DNA of 64,000 nucleotides from Dichetophora obliterata (lineage: Eukaryota > Arthropoda > Insecta > Diptera > Sciomyzidae): contig OY986438.1 of assembly GCA_963920525.1 (NCBI GenBank), forward strand, positions 126,734,920 to 126,798,919. Direction: 5' to 3'. Shown here piece after piece: positions 12,339-23,480 of the stretch; the stretch's first letter is position 1; every line of letters begins with the position of its first letter. Below the pieces are notes generated by a model. It was not told the DNA's origin, searched no databases, and saw nothing but the letters and a program-made list of their open reading frames with translations. A program made the position numbers and the translations under genes.

Positions 12339-13925
12339 TTTTTTTTTTTAGACTGAACCAACGCTCAGGGGAAGCCCCCTTTAAATGCGTAAGCATTGTG
12401 TGGATTCGGAAGATGGGTGATAGTTAGTTGGAGGGTGGATAGATGGATTAGTGCCGGTGAATATTTGTTTTAAATTTGCACAGCTCAAAACTGCCGGGAA
12501 ACACGCTCACAGGGAGACTATTCCACAACTTAACCGTGCGACCAAAGAACGAATTATCACGGTAATGCAAGGTTCTATTGGGCATCGAAGCAATAGTAAA
12601 GGGGTGGGCTAGAACAACTGCCCGAGTGGACCTGGGAAACACACGAGCTGGTGGCGTCAGGCAATGTATCTCCCTTGAACACTTCCCACGGTAATACCTA
12701 TACAGAAGGCTTAGGCAACCAACATTGCGTCGATGCGCAAGAGAGTTGAGAGAGAATGAAATACTTTCAACCCCTATCAAATATATCACACGACGTTGAA
12801 TTCGATCCAGAAGCTCCAAATAAGATCTTGAAGCCCCTGCCCAAATGTGTGAATTGTACTCCATTTTCGGTCTAATATATGAGATGTAGATCATGCAAAG
12901 ATCATCTGAGGTGAAGTATTTTTTGCACCTAGACACTTGCCCGCTTCTTTCGACACATCGAATATATGATCATTTCAACGAAGATCAAATTTGATCGGTA
13001 TGCCCAGATTGTCAAGAGCGGCTGATTCCACAAGATCCACACCAATCATATTGAGGGGTGCTAAGGGGCAATCCATCCGCTTGTGGGTTAACAGACAGCA
13101 CTGGCTCTTGCTTGCATTGAACTCTACTCTATTAGCAAGACCCCACTCAGAGATTTTTTGTAGATCATTTAGGAGTGTGTCATTCATATTATGCCTTTTT
13201 CTCTCAATGTCCATAGAGCTTGGGCGTTTTCTAAATGAATATGAATGATAAATGCTGCTGTCGTCCGCAAACGAATGTATTGGGTTATGCGTCAACGACA
13301 GAAGGTCGTTGAAGATAGAAAATAAATAAGATAAAAACCAGAAACAAAGTTAGCGATGGAACTGAACCCTGCGGTACTCCTGCGTTAATGGCGTACTCCC
13401 GGCACGAAATACCGTCAACTAAGACTCGAATCGTTCTGTCCTTGAGGAAACACGTGATCCATCGAGCAAAGCTACCACGAAAACCATATGCCACACTCGG
13501 TCGAACGCTTTAGAAATATCAAGAGCAACTCTGCTCTCGCCGAAAAAGTGAACGCATTTATTCCATTCTTCGGTTAAGAACGCCATAAGATCACCAGTAG
13601 AGCGAGCCCTACGAAAACCATATTAACGATCACTAAGCAGTTGGATGAGCTCCAGATAGTTCATGATGTTAAAGTTGATTATGTTATCCATAACTTTGGA
13701 AAGCGTAGTGCCTATCGCAATGGGTCGGTAGTTTGCAGGGTTCGTGGCATCGCTCTTTTTTGTACCGGCTGGACATTTGCCACCTTCCAACAAGATGGAA
13801 ATACTCCTGCTTTGTAGGAGATGTTGAAAAGGTTGCGCAAAGGCCGAGCAAGCGAAGAAGCACACATTTTAAGCTCAATTGGCGGTGTGCCGTCAGGACC
13901 AGAGGCTTTGTTTACGTTGAGATTT
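12339..13925 (-). pseudogene. LINE reverse transcriptase copy 1 (CR1/jockey-type), 5' truncated
   Basis: On the minus strand the order is NVNKASGPDGTPP, SCWKVANVQPV, NYRPIAIGTTLSKVM, DISKAFDRVWH, GVPQGSV, the catalytic SFADDSS, then the connection region (SYIRPKMEYNSHIWAGASRS) and the C-terminal tail ending FKTNIHRH. These are the standard fingers-palm-thumb blocks of a non-LTR RT. The frame is broken several times: bases after DRVWH are deleted, and about 18 bases are inserted after LFLVFI. The 3' UTR ends with a GGGGGC-TTCCCC hairpin and an 11-base A tail. The 5' junction lies in the fold-back repeat near 13925. It is the same family as 41632-43127. Confidence 0.85.
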
Positions 13926-14265
13926 GTTTGTTTTGAGATTTTGGTTGTTTTAAGACTTTTACATTCAAGCAATTGGTTTGATCCCAATTTGACATAATTT
14001 TTTCGAAATTTGACACTTTTACCGTTTTTTCTCGAAATTTTACGCGTAATTCGATATAACAACCTTTCTTAAAATTTCAAGATTTTTTTAAGATTTATGC
14101 ATATTTATTTGTTTTCTAGATTTTTTTAAGATTTCTTTTTCAATATTTTAATTGTTTTGTCAAGATTGTTGGTTAAAGATTTTTTTTCAAAGTTATGTTT
14201 GTTCAAGATAGTGGTTGTTTCAAGATTTTGACATTCAAGCAATCGGCCCGATCCCAAATAACAGC
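13926..14265. repeat. fold-back repeat, right-end segment
   Basis: CAAGATTT-type units and the terminal phrases CAAGCAATTGGTTTGATCCC (13965) and CAAGCAATCGGCCCGATCCC (14239) mark two stacked right ends of the family seen at 7071-9083. The LINE copy 1 interrupts this arm. Confidence 0.65.
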
Positions 14266-14295
14266 CAAAATATTTAAATGATCGTTAGTTAATTA

Positions 14296-14970
14296 TTTGT
14301 GATATATTATTTAAATTATTACATGAATTCAATTGTGAGCTTCAGATCAAGTAAGATTTTAAGAAGTCAACAACAAAAACAACAACTATGATAGAGTTAA
14401 TCACTTATCTGACTAGACAATGTTCCATTTCCTCTTCAGTAGTCCTTTTCAATATCATTTTTATTAAATTATCTAATTATTGATCGATTTCTGTTAAAGT
14501 CATTGGTGATTGAGCATTTGGTTTTGAAAATAGCCACCTTTCAGCTAAAAACACTAGTTGCTAGCGAAGCAAAAACTCGTCGACAAATTGTCGAACACCA
14601 ATGAATATTGAAATAAATAAGCAGCAACTAAAACAGATGGCAACCTTGGTAGAGTTCATGAATGTGATCTAAAAATAGCTTACAGCTGCAAATGTCATAT
14701 GATTAAGTAGCCGAATTGAACGTAAAATTCTTAAGAATTTATTCAATCATGAGTGAAAACATACACGACTTTAACAGTGAGTTGATCACAGCTTAATCAC
14801 TCGAAGACTACTGAAGAGGAAATGTAGCGATTCCCGAAAAAGACCGTTTAGTCAGCTAAGTGATTGACTCTGTACAGAGTTGTTGTGGTTGTCGTTGCCT
14901 TTTTAAAATTTTACTTGAAGCTCACAATTAAATTCATGTAATAATTTTAATGATCTTTAATTTAATGAGC
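14296..14970. repeat. second fold-back element, arms about 150 bp
   Basis: The left arm (14310-14455: TTACATGAATTCAATTGTGAG, AAGTCAACAACAAAAACAAC, TTTCCTCTTCAGTAGTC) pairs with the right arm (14800-14960), which contains the same phrases reverse-complemented with moderate divergence. The loop of about 350 bp has no open frame of note. Ends and target duplication were not resolved. Confidence 0.65.
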
Positions 14971-16206
14971 ATTTCTTCCCTGCAGTCCTCGGCATCGTTG
15001 ATGAATATGTCATGATGATTTCTTAGCGAAACTTACTGCATGAGTTGCATTTTTCCTCAAATTCTTTAACAAATCTATCTTGTTTTCGTTCATCGAAAAC
15101 AAAAAGCTTTCAAATAGTGCACGAATTTGGAACTTTTATTTGAGATTTTCGTCAATGAATGTATACCCGAATCAGCACGTTTCGTAAAAGATGAAAAAAA
15201 AAAATCGTGCATGATTGATTCAAGATGTCTTTGAGGCTTGGACTACTTGGTTACTATATGTTCGTGGCAATTTATGTGCGAGTTTTTGTGTCGAGTCTTC
15301 CCGCTCTGTGTAGTCCATAAAATAGGCTCATAAAAAAGTGTGTGTATGTGTGAACAATGGCCAAAAATTTCATACAAGTGCTAAAGTTTTGGTAACCTTT
15401 ACTAAAAGATTAGATAAGATTTCTTTCGTGATTAAATGGCACGAAGACTGAACGTAGAAAAGTTACGTGTTACCGTTTGCCAACCATTATTTAATAACGT
15501 CCAAAGAGCAATAAAAGTGCCACTTTCAATTTGGCCAAGAGTTTTTCTTCCACCAAGTTATTGAAATTGTTTTTGTGCGTTCGGAACTTGCGATAATTGC
15601 TGCAATTATTTACCTGTTTATAGGCGCAACCAAGACTTTTTCATGCACATACGCAATTTAAGCGGCGCAAACTTTTTCCAAATTAATATTGCTTATATCG
15701 ATTAATTAAGCTAATGGTGATTCCTAATAATTAAAGGTTATTTTTTTTTTATTAGAGCGCAAATAATAAAAGTATTTTTTTGGTATTATTCTATTAAGTG
15801 GTGCGGGTATAAACTCAAACCAGATTGATTAATTTGGCAATAAATAATTTTGGTTGAATTTTGTATGTAGATACTTGTATATTTAGCAAAGAGTGTCGAA
15901 AGGAGCATAGCAACTTCTTAGTAATTAGGAATTGCTCTTAAATTTTGCTGTAACTCAACAATATTGTCTTTTTTTATTTTATTTCTCTTCCAAGCACTTT
16001 TATTTAAAGAAAGACAAAGTTGTCTAAGTGTTTATAAAAATTTTGATGTATTGACTAAAACATGTCTAGATAAAATAAGAAATTTCAATTAAACGAAAGT
16101 TTTAGACAAGCAAACGAAAAACTCGGCATATTTTTATGGTAATCATTAAAGAGACTCTGCCCATTTTTTTGGTAATCATTGAAGAAACATTTGTTTCAGT
16201 TTGCTA
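14971..16206. other. unassigned spacer
   Basis: Mixed A+T-rich sequence with no open frame above 60 codons, no inverted-repeat ends and no RNA-gene motif that I can see. Confidence 0.5.
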
Positions 16207-16640
16207 CACGGTTAAAAATTTTGGACTACTTTTTAATCCTAACTTTGGTTTAAAGGAATTTTTAATCTAAAAGGTTATATTTTCTAATCCAAATATTAGT
16301 TAAATTAAGCTGGGTCTCAAGCCCACGTTCCTGAACAGAACTTACTTGTATTCGTAATGGAGCAAAATAAGCGAAACTATGTTAACAACTGAGATGGACG
16401 AGTAGAAAAGGTTTTGGAACAGCAAAACAGAGTACGAGTGTTCAAATCATGAGCTGGTCAGAAAAGTTTTTTATTTGAAGTTGATATTTATATTTTTTTT
16501 AAACTTTTTGCGGATTGAAAACTTTTTTTTTGGATTGAAAAATTTTAAACTTTTCCTTGGATTAAAAAGTAATATTTTATGGTATTGTCCTTTATGTAAT
16601 TCAAAAAAGTTTAAAATTTAGTCCAAGATTTTTAACCGTG
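16207..16640. mobile_element. TIR element with tRNA-like core, copy 1
   Basis: Ends CACGGTTAAAAATTTTGGAC (left) and the inverted TCCAAGATTTTTAACCGTG (right), flanked by TA (16205-16206, 16641-16642). Internal arms repeat TTTAATCC/GGATTAAA motifs. Two tRNA-like segments lie in the middle: a 73-base one at 16389-16461 (plus) and a T-arm-like stretch near 16310-16335 (minus). The same architecture recurs at 47665-48281. Confidence 0.75.
16389..16461 (+). other. tRNA-like segment inside TIR element
   Basis: 73 bases with an A-box-like GATGGACGAGTAG and a B-box-like GTGTTCAAATCA at tRNA spacing. The first and last four bases (CTGA/TCAG) can pair, but the rest of the acceptor and the T stem pair poorly. 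This resembles a Ser/Leu-type tRNA ancestor (GAGTGGNTAAGGCGTTGGA in copy 2). It is not a functional tRNA gene. Confidence 0.5.
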
Positions 16641-16642
16641 TA

Positions 16643-17130
16643 ACACAAACTGAAATTGAAATTTTTCATAATATAATTGAACTTATTTATGATGCAAAAT
16701 TTCAAATTAAAGCTACCAGAGACCGAATAAAGCTCATGGAGGGAAGAATAAAAGATGAGCGAACTAGTGATGATGTGACATTAGAATTTTAGATAATTTG
16801 ATAAAATTTTATTTTCAGGATACGATGGTTATGAAATATTTAAGAACAAAATAAATTTTCATTGCATAATCATCAGAAGTTTTAAGTGATTTATACTATT
16901 TTTCTGTTTGGTTTTTTCTTTCCGGTCTCTTCAAATGTTGAGTTAATATGCGTAAGAGATTAACATTTAAAATTTTATTTAACATTTCTAGAACTTATAG
17001 AATAAATAAAATGAATACTTGATGTTAATAACGATATTTTATGGTTGGGGATTAAGTCTGCCTTACTTAAAATATTATTCTTTTGAATATGACATATATT
17101 TTTGTGTATCTAATTCATGTTCACACCAGA
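16643..17130. other. unassigned spacer
   Basis: No coding or repeat signal recognised. Confidence 0.5.
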
Positions 17131-17134
17131 AAAA

Positions 17135-17275
17135 AAAGTTGTCACCTTCAAAGTAGGCGCCCTCCGAAGTAGAATACTTTTGTCGATGAATAATTCAATT
17201 ATCAAAACATTTTTTAATCGCAGTTTCTGTAATACACTTCAGTTCTCGCCGAAAATTCTCTGACTTGATAATGAA
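17135..17275 (-). pseudogene. mariner transposase C-terminal scrap
   Basis: The minus strand reads RRELKCITETAIKKCFDN, a stop, then RQKYSTSEGAYFEGDNFF. The final helix with FKKCFDNW followed by the SEGAYFEGD tail is the usual C-terminus of several mariner subfamilies. Only about 45 residues survive, the tryptophan is a stop, and no catalytic region remains nearby. It belongs to a different lineage from the mariners at 26.6 and 29.5 kb, which end differently. Confidence 0.5.
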
Positions 17276-17576
17276 AACAGAGAAGTCCTTTTCTACTTTT
17301 TCTTGTGCAAATGTGCTTACACTACTTATATATGACATTTTATCGATTCAGCTCGGCAGCACAGTCGCTAGTAATAATACCTGGTACCAAGGATTTTATC
17401 ATGGGCGCTGTTGAAAAAAATATTTGTAATTTAACTGTAGTTTTGCGTCCAAAATATTTTTTCTTAATTGCATTGCACTCTTTCTTCAGGTTTCTATTAT
17501 TGTTGCCTGATAATAAAAGACAAAACTCAAGTAAAGTTTCACTGAATAAAATGAAAAATAATCAGCGAAACGCCGC

Positions 17577-17607
17577 ACAGTGGTATTTTTGAGCAATCTG
17601 GGAGCGA
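17577..17607. repeat. CACAGTGG end motif, copy 1
   Basis: CACAGTGGTATTTTTGAGC continuing AATCTGGGAG. The same stretch of about 29 bases occurs in inverted orientation at 23621-23649 with two mismatches. CAGTGG starts are common for hAT-like termini. No target duplication was seen. Confidence 0.45.
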
Positions 17608-18186
17608 ATAATATCAAAATTTTTATGTCAGTGCTGTACCAATTTTTAAGTTTTTACTTATTGTCACATAACTACTGTGGATAATAGTAATCTCGATTTT
17701 TTTTGTGTTGCTTCTCATTTTGACACGCTGTCAGCTGTTAAATAGCAGGACCAATTGTATTTTAAAGTTTTTTCGTTTACGCGATTAATAAGTAGTTTAT
17801 TTATGTGAAAAAAATATTAAGTTTAAAATAGTAAAGGACTACATCTATTAACTTCTCTAAAAAGGTTAGGTAAGACATTTTTTTAGAATATATTTAAAAT
17901 AAGTGTGTGATTCTAGTGGACTAAATTGCAGCGCATGTTTTGTGTACGACTTGTAATGTAGTGAAAAAACACAAACTATGACTTTAGTGAACTGCGCTTA
18001 TGTAAGGCATCACTCGGTATTACGCAGATTTTTTTCTTTTAACAATATTTGATTTGTCTTTGAGAAATTCCAATAAGATTCATTTGCCTGAGCTAAGATT
18101 GTACAAGTAAAACGCAGCGAGCTTTATGAAATTTGGGTTGCTGAACGGGAATGCAAAAACAAGGATTTAGTTGACTTATCCCCTTA

Positions 18187-18427
18187 GGGCCAGTTTTTCA
18201 GTACGAATTTAGACTTTAGTCTAATTAAACCTAGCTTAACCAACCAAAATTGAACGTTTAAACTCGGTTTAACTAGATATTTTAGCATTCGTTGAAGTTA
18301 AATTGACTTAAATTATCATATAATGTGTTTTTTTTTTTCCTAAGCCAAGTTTAAACGTCCAATTTTGGTGAGTTAAGTTCGGTTTAATTTGACTAGACTT
18401 TAAACTCGTACTGTCTAAGGCTGGCCC
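18187..18427. mobile_element. Tourist-like (PIF/Harbinger) MITE, 241 bp
   Basis: Left end GGGCCAGTTTTTCAGTACGA and right end, read inward, GGGCCAGCCTTAGACAGTAC, flanked by TTA (18184-18186, 18428-18430). The arms stay similar for about 85 bases (TTTAGACTTTAGTC, AATTAAACC, CCAAAATTG, ACGTTTAAAC), so the element is nearly a perfect hairpin around a T-run. GGGCC ends with a TTA duplication are standard for this group. Confidence 0.85.
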
Positions 18428-18644
18428 TTACACGCCTATATTCGGTTTTTTAATTGCATATCGCACAAAGCGTATCGCTTAGGCTTAAATTGTTGGAGAT
18501 CCAGTCAAAATAAATCGATTCTTACGACCAGAAAAAAATAAGTTCAAGAAAATGTTCAAGCTACTATGCATTTTATCGTCGATATTCCAAAGCAGAGATT
18601 CGGAACGCCGAATGACGGAAACACGGCAAGTCGATTTTTTAACT

Positions 18645-19060
18645 ATATGCCCTACTGTGTAGCCAACTAGTAAAAATACTAGGTCAAAACATACAATGCG
18701 CAAACTGGTTATTATCCTGTGTTGATGTCATAGGAAAAGACAATTGCCCTATTCTCGATATGCATTGAGGTAGTATTTTTACTGGCATAATTTGAACTAG
18801 TTGTGAGAGTAGTAATTTTTAAACCAGTAAAATACTAGTAAAATAATATCTAGGCTTTCTACTGTTATGATTTGAACCACCTTTGTGCTAGTGTATTTTT
18901 AACTAGTTAACTACTAGTTTAATATAGACCAGTTTCATTTAAGTATTCTTTTAGCCAGTTCAATTCTAGTAGTTTTTACAATAGTTGTATGCTAGTAGTT
19001 GTTTTGTTCTAGTCTTTTGAAACTAGTTGCAAGCTAGTGCTACGTAAACTGACTTTATAC
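18645..19060. repeat. CTAGT-rich repeat, left block
   Basis: Many copies of ACTAGT, CTAGTA and AACTAGTT are scattered at 20-40 bp spacing. A similar block lies at 21455-21675, and the Tc1 remnant sits between them. This suggests subterminal repeats of one larger element, although its termini were not resolved. Confidence 0.5.
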
Positions 19061-19785
19061 ATGTGTTATTGAAACTATATTTATATTTCTATTTTTAAGC
19101 AGATTGTTATTTTTAAAAAGCTGCACATTTATCTTATACAAACTTAATTGAAAATAACTTCGAATACTTGTGTTGAATTGAGGATGTAGTTCAGTGCTCT
19201 GCCCTAATTTTCAAAGTTTATTTTGGAATGATTTTTTTTTAAAAATAAAATAATATACAATCGTTAAAATATTTTTATATGGTTTTATAAACATCTCAAA
19301 CTGTAGAAAAACACTTTCTTATTTTACAATTCTTTTTTTAATTTGTACCTCTAAAGTGTACAAAAAAAAGGAAGGTGTTTTGCTGGCCCGGGTGATAACG
19401 GCACTTGAAGTAATTTAAAAGAAATAATTTAAATAGATTATTGTTCTGTAGACTTGTCATTCTGGCTTGATAACTTTTAAATTCTTTGAAATTTAATATT
19501 TATACTAAGTTATACTAAATGAAATGGTATCTGCGTTAATGTTTTTTGTCATAAATTGTGTTTTTTTTCTTATACCTTAAAGCGCTCGAAAATTTAAGGT
19601 ATATTTAGAACTTTTTTTTTAAAGGTTAAAAGATTAACTTTTATTTAAACTTTTAAGTTATATTGTAACACTTATTCCACATTTGGGTAAAAAGTTTCAC
19701 ATATTTTTTAACCTTGGTTTTTATGTTAGCTCGCACCAAAAAAGGTTAAATATTAATGAATATATATAATTCTACTACATACACA

Positions 19786-20960
19786 TACTGTTCCTCACAA
19801 AAGAAGTCGGAATTGTTATATTTTTAATTCATACTAATTTTAATCTTACCATAATTCAAATAAAAATCAACTAGATTATTTATTCTATGTATACATTTTT
19901 ATTTTAACTCAAAAAATAAAGCTTAAGAGAAAAACACTGTTGGCATATTCACATCAAAAACAACATATTAAAAAAGTCAGCTCACAAAAGTATTCGGAAT
20001 TTTACACAAAATAATGGAAAAATTAATAAAATATTAAATTTAATAACGTGTTTCGTAACCTTTGAGCTTAATAACTTCCTTAATGCGATTTGGCATCGAC
20101 AGAGCTAGCTTCCGAGTTCTTTCAGATGTAATTTTTGCCCATTTTTCTGTTATGACTCTTTTAAATTGTTCCTTTGATGTGATAGAATGCTTTCGATAGA
20201 ATGTGATAGATCGCTTCAAGTCCGCCCATAAATGCTCGATCGGGTTTAGATCCCGCGACTGAGGAGGTGTTCCCCTGAAGGATCCAAAGTAATCTTGTTG
20301 AAATATTTAACGACCCGAAAGCCCAAGTTGTTCGGCGCTTGCTTCTCAATTGTCTTTTAAATTCTGAATATACTGCTGATGATTCATTTTTTAAATTTTA
20401 AACTGGATGTCGCAAACTCCATTTGCACTCATACACCCCCATAGCATGACGTTACCACCTCAATGTTTCACAGATGGGATTGTATTTTTTGGATTCAATT
20501 CCTTATTTTTCTTCCTCCACCTTTTATTACCACAATCCGGTCCGAAAATGTTGAATTTTGTTTCATCGCTGAATATTACTCTTGACCAAAATTCAGTATC
20601 ATGATTTTCATATTTTCTTGCAAATTCTATGCGTTTTTTACGATTTCTCTCGCTTGTCAATTGGTTTAATACCAGCAGCTCTGAGCGTCCTCCGAACAGT
20701 TTTATCACTGACATGTAAATCGTGATATTCTGAAAGGTCCCTGTTAACCTCTACGGTAGAAGTACGAGGCTGTTCCTTGATTTTTCTTATTATAGTGCAC
20801 TCGTCCCGAAAACTTAGTTTTCTGGCCTGCCAGATTGTTTACTAACACTGCGAATTCCTTTCTTAAATACTATGAATGGTGGAAATGCTTCTATTTGTTG
20901 AACATGAAATCTCTTTAAGCGTTTTTCCTTCTTCATGCATTCTAAAAATTATTTTATAGT
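19786..20960 (-). mobile_element. Tc1-like transposon remnant
   Basis: Contains the degenerate transposase at 20045-20960. At the 3' side two similar sites occur in direct orientation, CACAAAAGAAGTCGGAAT (19795) and TCACAAAAGTATTCGGAAT (19982), which resembles one IR/DR arm. I could not find the matching 5' arm beyond 20960, so the element looks truncated there. Confidence 0.6.
20045..20960 (-). pseudogene. Tc1-family transposase, multiply broken
   Basis: Read on the minus strand from 20960: MHEEGKTLKEIS, a helix-turn-helix region with stops, TSTVEVNRDLSEYHDLHVSDKTVRRTLRAAGI, FWSRVIFSDETKFNIFGPD with the first catalytic aspartate, then a GGNVMLWGCMSANG block. The second-aspartate region is lost or scrambled (IFQQDYFG), followed by PPQSRDLNPIEHLWADLKR with the catalytic glutamate, and a C-terminus ending in LKGYETRY. 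Several stops and frame changes occur. It is a different Tc1 lineage from the copy at 10 kb, with a better-kept SDET motif. Confidence 0.8.
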
Positions 20961-21454
20961 AGTAATTATTTTATACACATATGTATGCACAACAATATTT
21001 AAAGTTTTAGTCCGATCGATTGAATAGTTTTTTCGTAATAACGTCAACGAGGTCTAAACGTGTTGTTTCGAGAAAAACGTGTTTACATAAAGTTATTGTT
21101 GCCATGGATGCCATCTGGACGCTCCTACTTAAGAAGTATCTTACGAATGTTTCTCCATCTCGCCGACTTAAATAAGATGTTGCATATTATTTCTAATGGT
21201 ATCTAATAAATAAAACATGGTTTTCTAGAAAATTGATTTTTTGAAACAAATGGAACCAGCTAGCCTTTAAAAAGAATTTTACTTAAAAAAATTAATATTA
21301 ACAATTATAAAAAATAAATTTATAATTTAATTGAAAACATACGCATCCATTGAAAAAGACTTTCAACTATCTGCATCCGCAAAATGACATACGTAAAATT
21401 CCTAATTGTTACTGTTTTTTCAACTAAAAATTAAATTTATATAATGTTTACAAA

Positions 21455-21674
21455 TTTATGCAGAACTAGCGAGTTTGCAACTAGCATTTATGACTACTTA
21501 GTTAAGAGCAGAAAAACAGTTATTTTTTTAATTAGTCAAAATGCGTCTAATTAGTTAACTATAAATTAAGCAACCAGTCCTTTTATAACTAGTGAAACAG
21601 CTTTTATATTTGAACTAGCTGGAATACAGATATTAACTCATCTAGTAACTTTTTGGTTAGTAAGATTTCACTAG
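21455..21674. repeat. CTAGT-rich repeat, right block
   Basis: The same motif vocabulary as 18645-19060 (AACTAGC, TAACTAGTG, CTAGTAAC). It ends immediately before the open frame at 21675. Confidence 0.5.
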
Positions 21675-21884
21675 TTTAACATCTATCGGAATGATGTCGG
21701 AGCAAGCTTAAGAATTACGGTATTAGGATGTTGGAATGGAGGATCTAATGCACGATTCCTTCTTACATTGTATCCGGTAATATCTTCTGTGACAGCATAT
21801 AATAAAACTATCTTTAAAAAGGCAAATGCATTTGCTGAAGAAAATATTTCAGTACTGGATGAACCATATGAGGATTTAGAATAA
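21675..21884 (+). CDS. possible 3'-terminal exon, unknown product
   Basis: An open frame of 69 codons has no start codon at its head but reads like protein: NIYRNDVGASLRITVLGCWN, then KKANAFAEENISVLDEPYEDLE and stop. An acceptor-like TTTCACTAG lies just upstream and AATAAA follows 5 bases after the stop. I do not recognise a family. It could be the last exon of a host gene, the relic of a transposon protein from the CTAGT element, or chance. The acidic C-terminal tail and lack of homopolymers argue mildly for real coding ancestry. Confidence 0.25.
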   Translation, partial: FNIYRNDVGASLRITVLGCWNGGSNARFLLTLYPVISSVTAYNKTIFKKANAFAEENISVLDEPYEDLE

Positions 21885-21904
21885 AAAAATAAATTGACGA
21901 ACAA

Positions 21905-22502
21905 AAGTATTTTTGTTATTTTTTACTGTATTTGCTGTTGTTTTTAATTTCTGTATTAATTTCATTGTTTGGTAACCCACAATATAAGTAATTTTCATCT
22001 TATAATATATATTATTATAGCCTTATGCAATAGATTTTCTTAAACAAATGTTCAACTCTTGTTTAGATATGCAGTGTTTAAGGCGTTACGCATCCTCTAC
22101 GCAACCTTGCTGAAATTGTTATTCATAAACATTTTTTTATTCATCGCTTAATTTTGTAAGGTTTGTGTCTAAACAATCGATACTCTTTTACAAAAACGAA
22201 GAATTCTTGTATAGTTGCAAATCTGTTACTGAAAAAAGTATACAAAGGTGGAAAATGGAGCTTGTCTATGATATAAATATTATATACATCAACCTTAATC
22301 GAAAAGACGATACAAAATTTTAGGTTAACTTTACGCAGCCTTTAAATGCAAATTTCGACGTTTAAGTTATGCAGATCTTAAACATATATATATATATGTC
22401 TCGAAATTAATTTTCTACATTGAAAAAGGTAGTGTTTATTCCTGGAATTTCACCTCAATTTCGATAGTAAAAGTTTCTTTACATGTAAAAAAAATGAGTC
22501 GC
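21905..22502. other. unassigned spacer
   Basis: A+T-rich DNA with a short (TA)7 tract near 22386. Nothing else is recognised. Confidence 0.5.
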
Positions 22503-22513
22503 TATTGCGCTAT

Positions 22514-22847
22514 AGGTGGCGACCGTAGCCTAGTGGGTAGAGTGTGTGGCCCCTAAGCTAAAGAATCGCGGTAGCCCGGGTTCAATTCCAGCTCAGACAG
22601 AAAGTTTTTGAATTAATTTTTCTGTTCGGTCGTCACCTCTCTGCAGACAATGGCAAACCTCAGAGAGTAAAAATTGCCATGTAAAGCTTCTTGAGAACAT
22701 AAGCCGTTCGGAGTCGTCATAAAACACGTAGGTCCAGTTCTCGGTCATTTGTGATCAAACATTTAATAACACGTACAACACAATTGATCAATAGAAGCTA
22801 GGTCAAAGTCCTTCCAAGGGCTGAAATGGCCAGTTTATTTATTTATT
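22514..22847 (+). mobile_element. tRNA-derived SINE, 334 bp
   Basis: The head carries a pol III A box (TAGCCTAGTGG, 22526-22536) and B box (GGTTCAATTCC, 22579-22589) at tRNA spacing. A core with GGCAAACCTCAGAGAG and GCCGTTCGGAGTCGTC follows, and the tail is ATTT repeats. A perfect 11-bp target duplication TATTGCGCTAT flanks it (22503-22513, 22848-22858). The core resembles SINEs I associate with tephritid and related flies; that link is from memory and not verified. The clean duplication indicates a fairly recent insertion by a LINE. Confidence 0.9.
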
Positions 22848-22983
22848 TATTGCGCTATCTAAAAAATCTTTTTACATAAATGTAAGCCACCATAATTTAT
22901 TCATTATTTTTATTCTATTCAGTCTATTGATATGTAAATCTTAAAGACTATACAATTAACCTTAAATTGATCAATTTAAAATA

Positions 22984-23480
22984 TTAGTTAAATAATATAA
23001 ATAAATAATGCTTAAAGCTATATCCAGGTAAACTTAAATAAAGTACATGAGCATAGCTGTTATATAAACTAATACACCTGTTCATAGGTTTATTTGCAGC
23101 ACAATTTGTTCTATGAAACATAACCTCTAATAATTTTACATTTCCAAGATTCATTGGAGGTTCATACAGAATGAAATAATTCAACAATTCCATTCCAACT
23201 AAAATTACCACCTTAAATGTGATACACAAATATATACTCTTATCTTCTATCTTTTAAAGGTTGCAAACCAAGAAGCTTCCGTTGAATGTTTTAAGATGAA
23301 AGACCATCGGGCCATTGCATCTTTTAAAGCGCATATCTTGTTATATTTCTTTGAATTCTTTCAATGCGATTTGAATATTCGACATAAAAAGGATTCCAAA
23401 TAATCGAACAAAGTTCAATAATACTACGAACCAGTGACACATAAAGTGCTTTAATAGTATGCGGATCCCTGAAGTTTTGG
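22984..23480 (-). pseudogene. LINE reverse transcriptase C-terminus (CR1/jockey-type)
   Basis: The minus strand reads DPHTIKALYVSLVRSIIELC, IIWNPFYVEYSNRIERIQR and NITRYAL, the connection region where RT aligns onto its own 3' end. It then runs through broken frames to NCAANKPMNR, SLYNSYAHVLYLSLPG and FKHYLFILFN with the stop at 22984. The RT palm is absent, so this is a 5'-truncated copy. The SINE at 22514-22847 lies just beyond its 3' end, in an A+T-rich 3' UTR. Confidence 0.75.
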
